From NCBI GenBank assembly GCA_027919835.1, contig JANVFP010000011.1, forward strand, positions 186,001 through 250,000: 64,000 nucleotides of DNA, in the 5' to 3' direction. Under the pieces are notes generated by a model, which was given only the letters and a program-made list of their open reading frames with translations, was not told the DNA's origin and did no database searches. The number at the start of each line of letters is the position of its first letter. The stretch's first letter is position 1. A program made the translations under genes and the position numbers. Source of the DNA: Lentinula raphanica (lineage: Eukaryota; Basidiomycota; Agaricomycetes; Agaricales; Omphalotaceae). Below are positions 48,800 through 61,712 of the stretch, piece by piece.

Positions 48800-50056
48800 A
48801 GAAGCACCTTCTGTCGACTATATGGCACTCTCAAGTGACGCCCATTATCTCGCTGTTGCATATGGAATATGTGTGAACATCTGGGATATCAAAAACACCA
48901 CCAACACTGCTCCCTTAGCACATTACAAACCTGATTCGGAGATTCGTCCGATTTCCTTTCTCGTATGGTCGCTACAAAGTCACAGGCTAGCTGTGTGCTT
49001 TGAAGGGGGATTAGTGTGTGTCATCGCAATGAACGCTGGTGCACTGGCAGAATCGTCCTCATTGGCCGTCGGTTTCCGTCTTTCCGACCAAGTCCAACAA
49101 GGCAAAGTGTTTTCTGCCTTCTTACGCGAGGATGTTTTGGCAGTCGCAACGGGGAAGAATGTAGAAATACGTCGTTTCTTCAACGATGGTGAGTTGATTG
49201 TAATTCCGCAAGTTGCTGCTGAGGATGAAACTTTGCAAAGGTGACCCTCGTTGGGATCCAATAAAATCGCTACCAGCATCTTCCACAACATTTACCACCA
49301 GCGGTGATGGCAATATTCAATCGATTCATTCTTTTACCCAGGACCAAATTCTTGTCTCATATGAGACTGGGATTGCTAAGTAAGTCGTGTTCATACTCGA
49401 GACAAATGACTCATGTGGAGATTTGAGGAAAGATTATGGAGGTTCGAACGACTGGATGAGGTATCCGTCATTTATTCACATGAGGCTACAATATCCTTTC
49501 CGGGTGTGATGTGAGTAATCCAAATTCTTCTCAGTAGCTTTAAAACTCATGAGGTTCTAGAAACGATGTGTCCTCAGCAAAAGGTACAATCCTGGTGGCT
49601 GCAGCAGGAACGTATCAGGTCCTGCTCTTAGGTTCTACCACTGCTCAGACTATTCTCATTCCCCGCGACCCGATAACAAAATACCCACAAATCGTCACAT
49701 GCGCCAAATATGTTTCAGATGATTTAGTCATTGGCGCAGGGGCAGGGCAGCTTGTTCTCTGGAATGCAGACCTCGGAAACCGGCTACAAAGTCTTTCATT
49801 TGGGGACGAAGGTGGGATGTATCTAGAACTTATAAGTCACACATGATTCTTTTCTGATTGACTGGTGGTAGATTTCGATGATGCTCCGATCACCCACCAT
49901 ATCTGTGTGAGTAATCGATAGTCATTGACATGGATATTTTCTCTGAGTATCCCGCAGACTGCCTACAGAGCAGATGAAGATTCTGGCTGGATTGTCACTG
50001 CCCATGATGGTGGCAAAATCATATGTTGGAAGACAATAGAGTATACGGGAAACTAG
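48759..50056 (+). CDS. WD40-repeat-like protein (343 aa, six exons)
   Basis: Exons 48759-49188, 49241-49379, 49433-49510, 49561-49811, 49872-49906 and 49958-50056 join in phase to 1032 nt. Beta-propeller-like blocks: VDYMALSSDAHYLAVAYGIC then VNIWDI; ISFLVWSLQSHRLAVCFEGG; VFSAFLREDVLAVATGKNVE; TGIAKLWRFERLDEV; GTILVAAAGTYQVLLLG; DDLVIGAGAGQLVLWNADLG; SGWIVTAHDGGKIICWKTIE. I cannot assign an orthologue. The coding region is open through all junctions, so it appears functional, yet its 5' side was displaced by the 6.5 kb pseudogene block. Whether it still has a promoter is unknown. It is the last gene before the right satellite. Confidence 0.75.
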
Positions 50057-50559
50057 TGTCAGAATGAATGTGGAGACTGGCAAATGCATTGTTTAATATC
50101 ATTGGGGACTTCATATATTTGAGCATGCAGTGAAAGCTGGTGAGAGGCGGTGAGGCTTGAGAGATGCTCAATTCTGCCCGCGAGGGTATTGGCAGCCCTT
50201 GGATAAAAACTGAGTCCCAGTGGAAACCGGACATGCACATTTCGGTACAAATTAGCCCAAAAAGGCTTGAATCGGCTGAGATTGGCTTGTTTCGGCTGAC
50301 TTCATTCTGGCCTCCATTTTCACTTGCATCTGTACAACCAGAGTCTTGAAAAAGCAAAGAATCAATCACAGTCAGCCCACGATGCTCACGAGTGAGCCGG
50401 TGAGTCCAGATATCATCTTACACTCATCCCAACCTCATTAATGATATGGTACACTACAGAAACATGACAATCAAATCTAATTAAAAGGAATGGGTGGAAG
50501 CCCAGGTTACAAATGACGGAAAGCAAAACAATGATGTGAGCAATACTGCAGAGTCAGTG
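50057..50559. other. Spacer between the WD40-like gene and the right satellite
   Basis: About 500 bp without a gene. A short triplicated motif GGCTTGAATCGGCTGAGATTG / GGCTTGTTTCGGCTGA is at 50265-50300. No inverted similarity to the left inner border was noticed, so satellite DNA is the innermost part of each arm. Confidence 0.5.
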
Positions 50560-53500
50560 TTGATCTCTATGTCTCCACAGGGTCACAGATGTACTCAGAA
50601 TGGCCTACTAAGTCACTTTTGACCTCTGTGTCTCCGCAGCACATACATACTCGGAATGTTGTACTTGTTTGTTTTGTATCTCTGTATCTCTGCAGGGTCA
50701 CATATGTACTCGGAATAGCCTAGTTAGTTATTTTTGATCTATATCTCTCCACATGGTCACAGATGTACTCAGAATGGCCTACTTAGTCACTTTCGATCTC
50801 GGTATCTCTGCAGGGTCACATATGTGCTCGGAATGGCCTACTGAGTCATTGCTGATCTCTATGTCTCCACAGGGTCACAGATGTACTCGCAATGGACTAC
50901 TTAGTCATTTTTGATCTCTGCATCTCCGCAGCAGTGCATAAGTACTCGGAATGGCCTACTGAGTCATTCTTGATCTCGGTATATCTGCAGGGTCACATAT
51001 GTGCTCGGAATGGCCTACTTAGTGACTTTCGATCTTGGTATCTCTGCAGGGTCACATATGTGCTTGAAATGGCCTACTGAGTCATTGCTGATTTCTATGT
51101 CTCCACAGGGTCACATATATGCTCAGAATGGCCTACTTAGTTTTTTTTGATCTTTATCTCTGTACTCAGAATAGCTTAGTTAGTTATTTTTGATCTATAT
51201 CTCTCCGCATGGTCACAGATGTACTCAGAATGGCTTACTTAGTCACTTTCGATCTTGGTATCTCTGCAGGGTCACATATCTGCTCAGAATGGCCTACTTA
51301 GTCATTTTTGATCTTTATCTCTCCGCATGGTCACAGATGTGCTCGGAATGGCCTACTTAGTCACTTTAGATCTCAGTATATCTGCATGGTCACAGATGTA
51401 CTTGGAATGGCCCACTGAGTCACTTTCGATCTCGGTATCTCTGCAGGGTCACATATGTGCTCGGAATGGCCTACTAAGTTATTTTTGACCTCTATCTCTC
51501 CGCATGGTTACAGATGTACTCAGAATGGCCTACTTAGTCACTTTTGATCTCGGTATATCTGCAGGGTCACATATGTGCTTGGAATGGCCTACTGAGTCGT
51601 TGCTGATCTCTATGTCTCCACAGGGTCACAGATGTACTTGCAATGGCCTACTTAGTTATTTTTGATCTCTGCATCTCCGCAGCAGTGCATAAGTACTCGG
51701 AATGGCCTACTGAGTCATTCTTGATCTTGGTATATCTGCAGGGTCACATATGTGCTCGGAATGGCCTACTTAGTCACTTTCAATCTTGGTATCTCTGCAG
51801 GGTCACATATGTGCTCGGAATGGCCTACTGAGTTATTTCTGATTTCTATGTCTCCACAGGGTCACATATATGCTCGGAATGGCCTGCTTAGTTCTTTTTG
51901 ATCTTTATCTCTGTACTCAGAATAGCTTAGTTAGTTATTTTTGATCTATTTCTCTCCGCATGCTCACAGATGTACTCAGAATGGCCTACTTAGTTACTTT
52001 CGATCTCGGTATCTCTGCAGGGTCACATATGTGCTCAGAATGGCCTACTGAGTTATTTCTGATCTCTATGTCTCCACAGGGTCACATATATGCTTGGAAT
52101 GGCCTACTTAGTTCTTTTTGATCTTTATCTCTGTACTCGGAATAGCTTAGTTAGTTATTTTTGATCTATATCTCTCCGCATGGTCACAGATGTACTCAGA
52201 ATGGCCTACTTAGTCACTTTCGATCTTGGTATCTCTGCAGGGTCACATATGTGCTCGGAATGGCGTACTGAGTTATTTCTGATATCTATGTCTCCACAGG
52301 GTCACATATGTGCTCAGAAGGGCCTACTTAGTCACTTTAGATCTCAGTATATCTGCAGGGTCACATATATGCTCGGAATGGCCTACTTAGTCATTTTTGA
52401 TCTTTATCTCTCCGCATGGTCACAGATGTGCTCGGAATGGCCTACTTAGTCACTTTCGATCTCGGTATCTCTGCAGGGTCACATATATGCTCAGAATGGC
52501 CTACTTAGTCATTTTTGATCTTTATCTCTCCGCATGGTCACAGATGTGCTCAGAATGGCCTACTTAGTCACTTTCGATCTCGGTATCTCTGCAGGGTCAC
52601 ATATATGCTCGGAATGGCTTACTTAGTCATTTTTGATCTTTATCTCTCCGCATGGTTACAGATGTACTTGGAATGGCCTACTTAGTCACTTTCGATCTCG
52701 GTATCTCTGCAGGGTCACATATATGCTCGGAATGGCCTACTTAGTCACTTTAGATCTCAGTATATCTGCAGGGTCACATATATGCTCGGAATGGCCTACT
52801 TAGACATTTTTTATCTTTATCTCTCCGCATGGTCACAGATGTGCTCAGAATGGCCTACTTAGTCACTTTCGATCTTGGTATCTCTGCAGGGTCACATATG
52901 TGCTCGGAATGGCCTACTTAGACATTTTTTTATCTTTATCTCTCCGCATGGTCACAGATGTACTTGGAATGGCCTACTTACTCACTTTTGATCTTGGTAT
53001 CTCTGCAGGGTCACATATATGCTCGGCTACTTAGTCATTTTTGATCTTTATCTCTCCGCATGGTCACAGATGTGCTCGGAATGGCCTACTTAGTCATTTT
53101 TGATCTTTATCTCTCCGCATGGTCACAGATGTACTTGGAATGGCCTACTTAGTCACTTTCGATCTTGGTATCTCTGCAGGGTCACATATGTGCTCGGAAT
53201 GGCCTACTTAGACATTTTTTTATCTTTATCTCTCCGCATGGTCACAGATGTGCTCGGAATGGCCTACTTAGTCACTTTCGATCTTGGTATCTCTGCAGGG
53301 TCACATATCTGCTCAGAATGGCCTACTTAGTCATTTTTGATCTTTATCTCTCCGCATGGTTACAGATGTACTTGGAATGGCCTACTTAGTCACTTTCGAT
53401 CTCGGTATCTCTGCAGGGTCACATATATGCTCGGAATGGCCTACTTAGTCACTTTAGATCTCAGTATATCTGCAGGGTCACATATATGCTCAGAATGGCC

Positions 53501-56500
53501 TACTTAGTCATTTTTGATCTTTATCTCTCTGCATGGTCACAGATGTACTCGTAATGGCTTACTTAGTCACTTTCGATCTTGGTATCTCTGCAGGGTCACA
53601 TATGTGCTCGGAATGGCCTACTTAGACATTTTTTTATCTTTATCTCTCCGCATGGTCACAGATGTACTTGGAATGGCCTACTTACTCACTTTTGATCTCG
53701 GTATCTCTGCAGGGTCACATATATGCTCGGCTACTTAGTCATTTTTTATCTTTATCTCTCCGCATGGTCACAGATGTGCTCGGAATGGCCTACTTAGTCA
53801 CTTTCGATCTCGGTATCTCTGCAGGGTCACATATATGCTCAGAATGGCCTACTTAGTCATTTTTGATCTTTATCTCTCCGCATGGTCACAGATGTATTTG
53901 GAATGGCCTACTTAGTCACTTTCGATCTCGGTATCTCTGCAGGGTCACATATATGCTCGGAATGGCCTACTTAGTCACTTTAGATCTCAGTATATCTGCA
54001 GGGTCACATATATGCTCAGAATGGCCTACTTAGTCATTTTTGATCTTTATCTCTCCGCATGGTCACAGATGTACTCGTAATGGCTTACTTAGTGACTTTC
54101 GATCTTGGTATCTCTGCAGGGTCACATATGTGCTCGGAATGGCCTACTTAGTCATTTTTGATCTTTATCTCTCCGCATGGTCACATATATGCTCGGAATG
54201 GCCTACTTAGTCACTTTTGATCTCGGTATCTCTGCAGGGTCACATATATGCTGGGCTACTTAGTCATTTTTGATCTTTATCTCTCCGCATGGTCACAGAT
54301 GTATTTGGAATGGCCTACTTAGTCACTTTTGATCTCAGTATATCTGCAGGGTCACATATATGCTCGGAATGGCCTACTTAGTCACTTTTGATCTCGGTAT
54401 CTCTGCAGGGTCACATATATGCTGGGCTACTTAGTCATTTTTGATCTTTATCTCTCCGCATGGTCACAGATGTATTTGGAATGGCCTACTTAGTCACTTT
54501 TGATCTCAGTATATCTGCAGGGTCACATATATGCTCGGAATGGCCTACTTAGTCACTTTAGATCTCAGTATATCTGCAGGGTTACATATATGCTCAGAAT
54601 GGCCTACTTAGTCACTTTAGATCTCAGTATCTCTGCAGGGTCACATATATGCTTGGAATGGCTTACTTAGTCATTTTTGATCTTTATCTCTCCGCATGGT
54701 CACAGATGTACTTGGAATGGCCTACTTAGTCACTTTCAATCTCGGTATCTCTGCAGGGTCACATATATGCTCGGAATGGCCTACTTAGTCACTTTAGATC
54801 TCAGTATCTCTGCAGGGTCACATATATGCTTGGAATGGCTTACTTAGTCATTTTTGATCTTTATCTCTCCGCATGGTCACATATATGCTCGGAATGGCCT
54901 ACTTAGTCACTTTAGATCTCAGTATCTCTGCAGGGTCACATATATGCTTGGAATGGCTTACTTAGTCATTTTTGATCTTTATCTCTCCGCATGGTCACAG
55001 ATGTATTTGGAATGGCCTACTTAGTCACTTTTGATCTCAGTATATCTGCAGGGTCACATATATGCTCGGAATGGCCTACTTAGTCACTTTCAATCTCGGT
55101 ATCTCTGCAGGGTCACATATATGCTCGGAATGGCCTACTTAGTCACTTTAGATCTCAGTATATCTGCAGGGTCACATATATGCTCAGAATGGCCTACTTA
55201 GTCATTTTTGATCTTTATCTCTCCGCATGGTCACATATATGCTCGGAATGGCCTACTTAGTCACTTTTGATCTCGGTATCTCTGCAGGGTCACATATATG
55301 CTCGGCTACTTAGTCATTTTTGATCTTTATCTCTCCGCATGGTCACAGATGTACTTGGAATGGCCTACTTAGTCACTTTCGATCTTGGTATCTCTGCAGG
55401 GTCACATATATGCTCGGAATGGCCTACTTAGTCATTTTTGATCTTTATCTCTCCGCATGGTCACCATTTTTGATCTTTATCTCCGCATGGTCACATATAT
55501 GCTTGGAATGGCCTACTTAGTCACTTTTGATCTCGGTATCTCTGCAGGGTCACATATATGCTCGGAATGGCTTACTTAGTCATTTTTGATCTTTATCTCT
55601 CCGCATGGTCACAGATGTACTTGGAATGGCCTACTTAGTCACTTTCGATCTCAGTATATCTGCAGGGTCACATATATGCTCAGAATGGCCTACTTAGTCA
55701 TTTTTGATCTTTATCTCTCCGCATGGTCACAGATGTACTTGGAATGGCCTACTTAGTCACTTTCGATCTTGGTATCTCTGCAGGGTCACATATATGCTCG
55801 GAATGGCCTGCTTAGTCATTTTTGATCTTTATCTCTCCGCATGGTCACCATTTTTGATCTTTATCTCCGCATAGTCACATATATGCTTGGAATGGCCTAC
55901 TTAGTCACTTTTGATCTCGGTATCTCTGCAGGGTCACATATATGCTCGGAATGGCTTACTTAGTCATTTTTGATCTTTATCTCTCCGCATGGTCACAGAT
56001 GTACTTGGAATGGCCTACTTAGTCACTTTCGATCTCAGTATATCTGCAGGGTCACATATATGCTCAGAATGGCCTACTTAGTCATTTTTGATCTTTATCT
56101 CTCCGCATGGTCACAGATGTACTTGGAATGGCCTACTTAGTCACTTTCGATCTTGGTATCTCTGCAGGGTCACATATATGCTCGGAATGGCCTACTTAGT
56201 CATTTTTGATCTTTATCTCTCCGCATGGTCACAGATGTACTTGGAATGGCCTACTTAGTCACTTTCGATCTTGGTATCTCTGCAGGGTCACATATATGCT
56301 CGGAATGGCCTACTTAGTCATTTTTGATCTTTATCTCTCCGCATGGTCACAGATGTGCTCGGAATGGCCTACTTAGTCATTTTTGATCTTTATCTCCGCA
56401 TGGTCACATATATGCTTGGAATGGCCTACTTAGTCACTTTTGATCTCGGTATCTCTGCAGGGTCACATATATGCTCGGAATGGCTTACTTAGTCATTTTT

Positions 56501-57745
56501 GATCTTTATCTCTCCGCATGGTCACAGATGTACTTGGAATGGCCTACTTAGTCACTTTCGATCTCAGTATATCTGCAGGGTCACATATATGCTCAGAATG
56601 GCCTACTTAGTCATTTTTGATCTTTATCTCTCCGCATGGTCACAGATGTACTCGTAATGGCTTACTTAGTGACTTTCGATCTTGGTATCTCTGCAGGGTC
56701 ACATATGTGCTCGGAATGGCCTACTTAGTCATTTTTGATCTTTATCTCTCCGCATGGTCACATATATGCTCGGAATGGCCTACTTAGTCACTTTTGATCT
56801 CGGTATCTCTGCAGGGTCACATATATGCTCGGCTACTTAGTTATTTTTGATCTTTATCTCTCCGCATGGTCACAGATGTACTTGGAATGGCCTACTTAGT
56901 CACTTTCGATCTCAGTATATCTGCAGGGTCACATATATGCTCAGAATGGCCTACTTAGTCATTTTTGATCTTTATCTCTCCGCATGGTCACAGATGTGCT
57001 CGGAATGGCCTACTTAGTCACTTTAGATCTCAGTATATCTGCAGGGTCACATATATGCTCGGAATGGCCTACTTAGTCATTTTTTATCTTTATCTCTCCG
57101 CATGGTCACAGATGTACTTGGAATGGCCTACTTAGTCACTTTCAATCTCGCTATCTCTGCAGGGTCACATATATGCTCGGAATGGCCTACTTAGTCACTT
57201 TAGATCTCAGTATATCTGCAGGGTCACATATATACTTGGAAAGGCTTACTTAGTCATTTTTGATCTTTATCTCTGATGTACTCAGAATGGCCCACTGAGT
57301 CACTTTCGATCTCAGTATCTCTGCAGGGTCACATATGTGCTTGGAATGGCCTACTTAGTCATTTTTGATCACTATCTCTCCGCATGGTCACAGATGTACT
57401 TGGAATGGCCTACTTAGTCACTTTCAATCTTGGTATCTCTGCAGGGTCACATATGTGCTCGGAATGGCCTACTTAGTCATTTTTGATCACTATCTCTTCG
57501 CAGGGTTACAGATGTACTCAGAATGGCCTACTGAGTCACTTTCAATCTTGGTATCTCTGCAGGGTCACAGATGTACTCGGAATGGCATACTTAGCCACTT
57601 TTGACCTCTGCATCTCTGCAGCAGCACATACTATGTACTTGGAATGTTGTACATCATCATTTTGTATCTCTGTGTCTCCACAAGGTCGCAGATGTACTCA
57701 GAATGGCTTACATAGTCACTTTTGACCTCTGTGTCTCTGCTGTAG
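50560..57745 (-). repeat. Right ~59 bp satellite array (about 120 units), inverted
   Basis: Same monomers as the left array but in reverse orientation (read on the plus strand as TCTGCAGGGTCACATATGTG and CTCGGAATGGCCTACTTAGT). The inner third (50.56-52.3 kb) mixes types A, B, C and D like the left array. From 52.3 to 57.3 kb it is mostly alternating A/B with strong homogenisation. Several longer higher-order blocks recur, for example segments with the truncated unit CATGGTCACCATTTTTGATC at about 55460 and 55843 (~383 bp apart), and units with the deletion GCTCGGCTACTTAG or GCTGGGCTACTTAG at least six times. All ORFs here are satellite artefacts. Confidence 0.97.
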
Positions 57746-57749
57746 CACA

Positions 57750-57988
57750 TGCTGTCCCTCTGTGTATGGACGCAATGATCACATGCATGTTACAATTGAT
57801 TAATAGGCAACGGAGAAAATTTTGGCCATGACATAGGTGACCGGAACCAATTTTGGCTCATTTTCTCCTTATGTCATGGCCAGAAGGGAAGCTACCAGCC
57901 ATTTTTGGACTGTGACATCACACAAAATAGTCACCACAACAGGTCAATTGTGGCTGTAACCATTGCCTCCATTCACAAAAGGACAGTA
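57750..57988. mobile_element. Palindromic MITE, ~239 bp, outer edge of right satellite
   Basis: Ends TGCTGTCCCTCTGTGTATGG on the left and, on the minus strand from the right, TACTGTCCTTTTGTGAATGG, both followed by a GCAATG block. The interior contains GGCCATGACATAGGTGACCG, matching the MITE at 8636-8873. One partial satellite unit (about 58000-58018) lies outside it, so it was inserted into, or recombined within, the array. Confidence 0.75.
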
Positions 57989-58018
57989 TGTCCTCAGCGG
58001 AATGGCCTACTTAGTCAA

Positions 58019-58640
58019 TGGGTGGGATACACACAGTACATGGAAACCAAAACTGGAATGTCTGCAAAAACAAACATGGTGGTACCGCTATTGAGAATAG
58101 CGATGATAAGAACCATGAAGGGAGAGAAGTTGAATTGGTAGACCCAGGGTGAGAATGGCAAAGCAGACGACAATACAGATGGTGACCGCACAAGCATAGA
58201 TAGGCTATTTTCTCATACATTGGAAGATGATATGAGAACCATAAACAGCATGCACAATGGTTGAAAGACCAGTTTCAGTAAGGACAATGTCAGCAGCCCA
58301 CGAACAATGTCAGTGGCGCCTTCGATGGTGATACCAACATTGGCACAAGAGAGCAGGAGCATTGTTAGCACCACTGCCAGTCATTGCGCAGGGATGACCA
58401 AGACCCTGGAGACACTTGACAACCTCGTACCTGTGTTCTGGGAACACACCAGCGAAACCATTGCATGAGCGTGTGGCGTCCATGATCATCTCATTGAGGG
58501 AAGTATATTTGCCACTGTGAGCAGGTCCATCCTTGAGAACCTTTGCGGGGTATCTGTGGTCACCGAGTCCCAAGACGACGACTAGATTCTTTGACAATAG
58601 CGAGCTGGTCACCTGTGATCATGTTAACTTCGAAATGGGT
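58019..58640 (-). pseudogene. Plasma-membrane H+-ATPase (PMA1-type) fragment, right copy
   Basis: Mirror copy of 4414-4734 but longer at its 3' side. After the damaged hinge it continues with DIVLTETGLSTIVHAVYG and then SHIIFQCMRK, and, past an in-frame stop where the N-Y-S of NYSIYAC is expected, PIYACAVTICIVVCFAIL and FSPFMVLIIAILNSGTT (transmembrane helices M5-M6). It shares the frameshift and TGSGANNAPAL changes of the left copy. It ends at about 58019 in a single satellite unit. The left copy lacks the ~300 bp downstream of the hinge, so the left arm probably suffered a deletion joining GGCGC-ACT to a satellite GACTAAGTAGG. Confidence 0.9.
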
Positions 58641-59536
58641 GCAGGCAAGAGTGGTGTAGAAACTGTCCAGGATCAGATGCAGAGAGGTGTGGAATGAGAT
58701 TGCAGCCAACAGAACCTTGCCTAAGGAGGGGCTGGGCGTCTGCTAACTGCTTCAAAGAATGTGATTAGAAATAGAGTATGTTGTGGCTGATTCTATGATG
58801 AGAGAAAACAACGGTAGGTTGGGAGTTGATGGTAGCGGAGGGAGTTGATGAGCGTGTGATAATTGAATGATAATCTGGTTCAAATATACATAATCGCATC
58901 TAAGAGTCCGTTCGGCAAAGGTTGATGTTGGACTCGACGTCGATCTTGACGCAGTTTAAAGCGGACCGTTTCTTGGACTGGTGCCAGCCAATGCTGTGCA
59001 TATTCAGCCGAGAGTCGGAGAAGTCCGAAATTAGTTCCACAGTTGTCCAGACCCTTCCAGAGCATCACAAAATGGGGTTACAGCCGTGATACAGTAACAC
59101 AGATGTGACTGTACGTGACCGCGCCATCCCGGTTCGGGCACTGGACCACAGCTTACCGCATCAAGATCGACGTCAAGTTCAATATCAAGGTTTGCCGAAC
59201 GGACTCTAATCTATGAGTTGTTCTGATGATTGGATCTAATCTACTGGTTGGGTTCAAAACCCGGTCATAACCGGGATCTAATCTGCTGACAATCACTGAG
59301 CGATTATGGAGGCCCAATCAAATTTCCGACACATTATCTCGAAGCTCACGTTATCTTATCCTCAGAGAAGCTCCTTATCGCTTCTCTCGGACTTCAATAA
59401 ACACAGTTACTGTTCGTAGACTTTGAAAACGGCTATAGCTAGTCAAGCTTTTTTGGTTACTGTTGGAGAGAGCTGAGAACAGCCTCAAAAACACATTCAA
59501 TTGTGATAAAGATGTAATATTAGATGAACTAGGTAA

Positions 59537-60878
59537 TCAAGAATTCTCTGCAATGAGCCTCTTCAGAGATTTGGTAATGACCCATTGCGGGTGTATGGTT
59601 TTGAGATATCTAAGAGAGAGAGAAAGCCGGTAACCATCCACTACGCGTCGTTCCCCGACACAGATCTTCTCCCACTTTGAAGAGACACCGTCCCAAATCC
59701 ACATGCGTATACAGTATTTGAGCAAGTTAGAGAGCTGCCGGCGGCCATTCTGATACTTAGCCCTCTCTGTTTCGTTAATGTGCATGAAGATGACGTTATG
59801 CTGAAGCCCTACCGCGTTTTGAGGGAGCTCAGGAGGATGGTCGATTGGGCCGGGTGTCGTATAGGTATACCATGAAGTATGGACATTTTTATTTTGGACC
59901 TTTCGTTGATTGTAGTCAAACGCGGTATAGCCGAAACCACTCGGTGTGAGGAACGTGGCTTGGACAATGTGCGTATCGATCGCGGGTGATGGTGCTGAAG
60001 TCTGACTTTCGGAAGAAGGAGTCGCCGCCGAAGTTGAATTGCGTCCGTATGAAGTTAGTGAAGTCTCATCTTCAGAGTGGGCAGTCGTCGACACCGAGGT
60101 CTGATTGGGTGAAGTATGCGAAGATTGGGTGGAACATTTGGATCGGGTGGGATACGGACTGTGACGAACCACTCGACGACGAGTCCTGATAGATGGTATG
60201 AGCTAGGATAATCAGAGTAAGCAATCACTGAACTCACCGGATGGCCCAAGAAATAGATTCATCCTCGTGAGGTTGCAAAGCAGATCCGCCGACAGCGACA
60301 TGGCGCGGAGATTGAGCGACGTTATACCTGACCATTGGATGCCTTTTCGTACGAAGTTCGAGAGGATGAGTAGAATATACGTACCGATTCATGAACCCAT
60401 TGTCCGTTTGGCTTTCCTTCTGATGCAACACATGTGGAGCCACGTCCGAGATTGGAGAGCTTGGAGCCATGGCATCTCCTAAGTGGCATTCCAATTCAGC
60501 TTCGCCACGAGCTATAGGGACTTGGTGCAGAAGAGCGAGGTTGTGCACAGTGCCTCTGTGAAAGTATGGGTACGAAGGGCAGATGCATGAGTTTGATACA
60601 CGTACTGATTGATAGGATCTTCGCCCATCGTCCGCTCATTCTCTCTCAATCCGGGTGGAGCCACTGGGTCGCGGTCAACAACGCCACAAACGATCATATG
60701 ATGAGGAGTCCTAGGGACTCTTGAGCAACGATGACGAGTGGATATTGATAGTATCTTACCTGTTCACATCTGCGGTCTTGCGAGTAGTCGAAGAGTCAAG
60801 CAAAGCAGGATATACGACATGCGTAGTCGTATTCGGATTCTCGAACTTGGTGATGACAGCGAAACGATGAGGAGGCAT
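59537..60878 (-). CDS. Arm-encoded hypothetical protein, right copy (377 aa, five exons)
   Basis: Mirror of 2168-3509. Predicted exons 60878-60760, 60710-60606, 60555-60385, 60327-60238 and 60185-59537, same 1134 nt and identical splice motifs. One amino-acid difference was noticed (NGRRQLSN here). No lesion. Function not recognised; see the left copy for the domain description. Two intact, nearly identical, oppositely oriented copies about 56 kb apart argue for recent duplication, gene conversion, or selection on the protein. Confidence 0.75.
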
Positions 60879-61712
60879 TTTGAGAGGCAGGTGGGGAAAA
60901 TGAGAAGAGAAGCCCAAGACTAACGTCCTTATGAAGCTGCAGATGCTAACAAAGGGCGAGTGCGAACGCCGAGCAGGCTATGACCATGATGGTTGAACAA
61001 AGGAACAAACGTTCACGAATATTAATCGCGATGAACGCGCAAGCTGCAAGTTAGGACGTGCGAATGCGAAAAATGTAAAAATATAGCGAGAAAAATTCGC
61101 GGGAAAGTCGATCGCCGGTCGCTGTGCCGCTGTGCCGCTGTGCCGCTGCATCACTTTTGGTCCGAATACAAATTTGTCAGTGGCCGTATTGTGACGCCAT
61201 GTCACATAGGTTTATAATCTGGAACGTATAAGTCTTACAGGAGTTCCGTATAGGTGTGCTGGTCTTTTTGAGTACTCATGAATCACAATCAACCGATTAG
61301 AATTCCATAAGTTCAGCCGTTCTTGGACCACTTGTTGGACCTCTATGTGTGACCATGTCACATAAGTTCTCTATTTGTTCTTATGAGTTTCCGTATGAGT
61401 AATATAGAAATCCACAATAAAAAATCATTCAAATGTGACCCTGATCTGGTCTTTTTTCCTTCTAGTTTTTCAAAATTATTATCGAAGTACCACATAAGAC
61501 CAATGGTCTTATGTGAAGATTATAAGAAAATTAAATTCCATATCTATTAAATGAGTTTCGTCTGAGCCTCTCTCGCTTATTCAGGACTTATGTCACATAA
61601 GTTTTGGATATGTTTTCCAATAAGTCCGAGATCTTATGCGCTCAAATTTTCGCGCTTGTTTCCGACAAGTTTCCCATATGTTACGGGAACTTATGAGGCC
61701 CTGCATGCAGTG

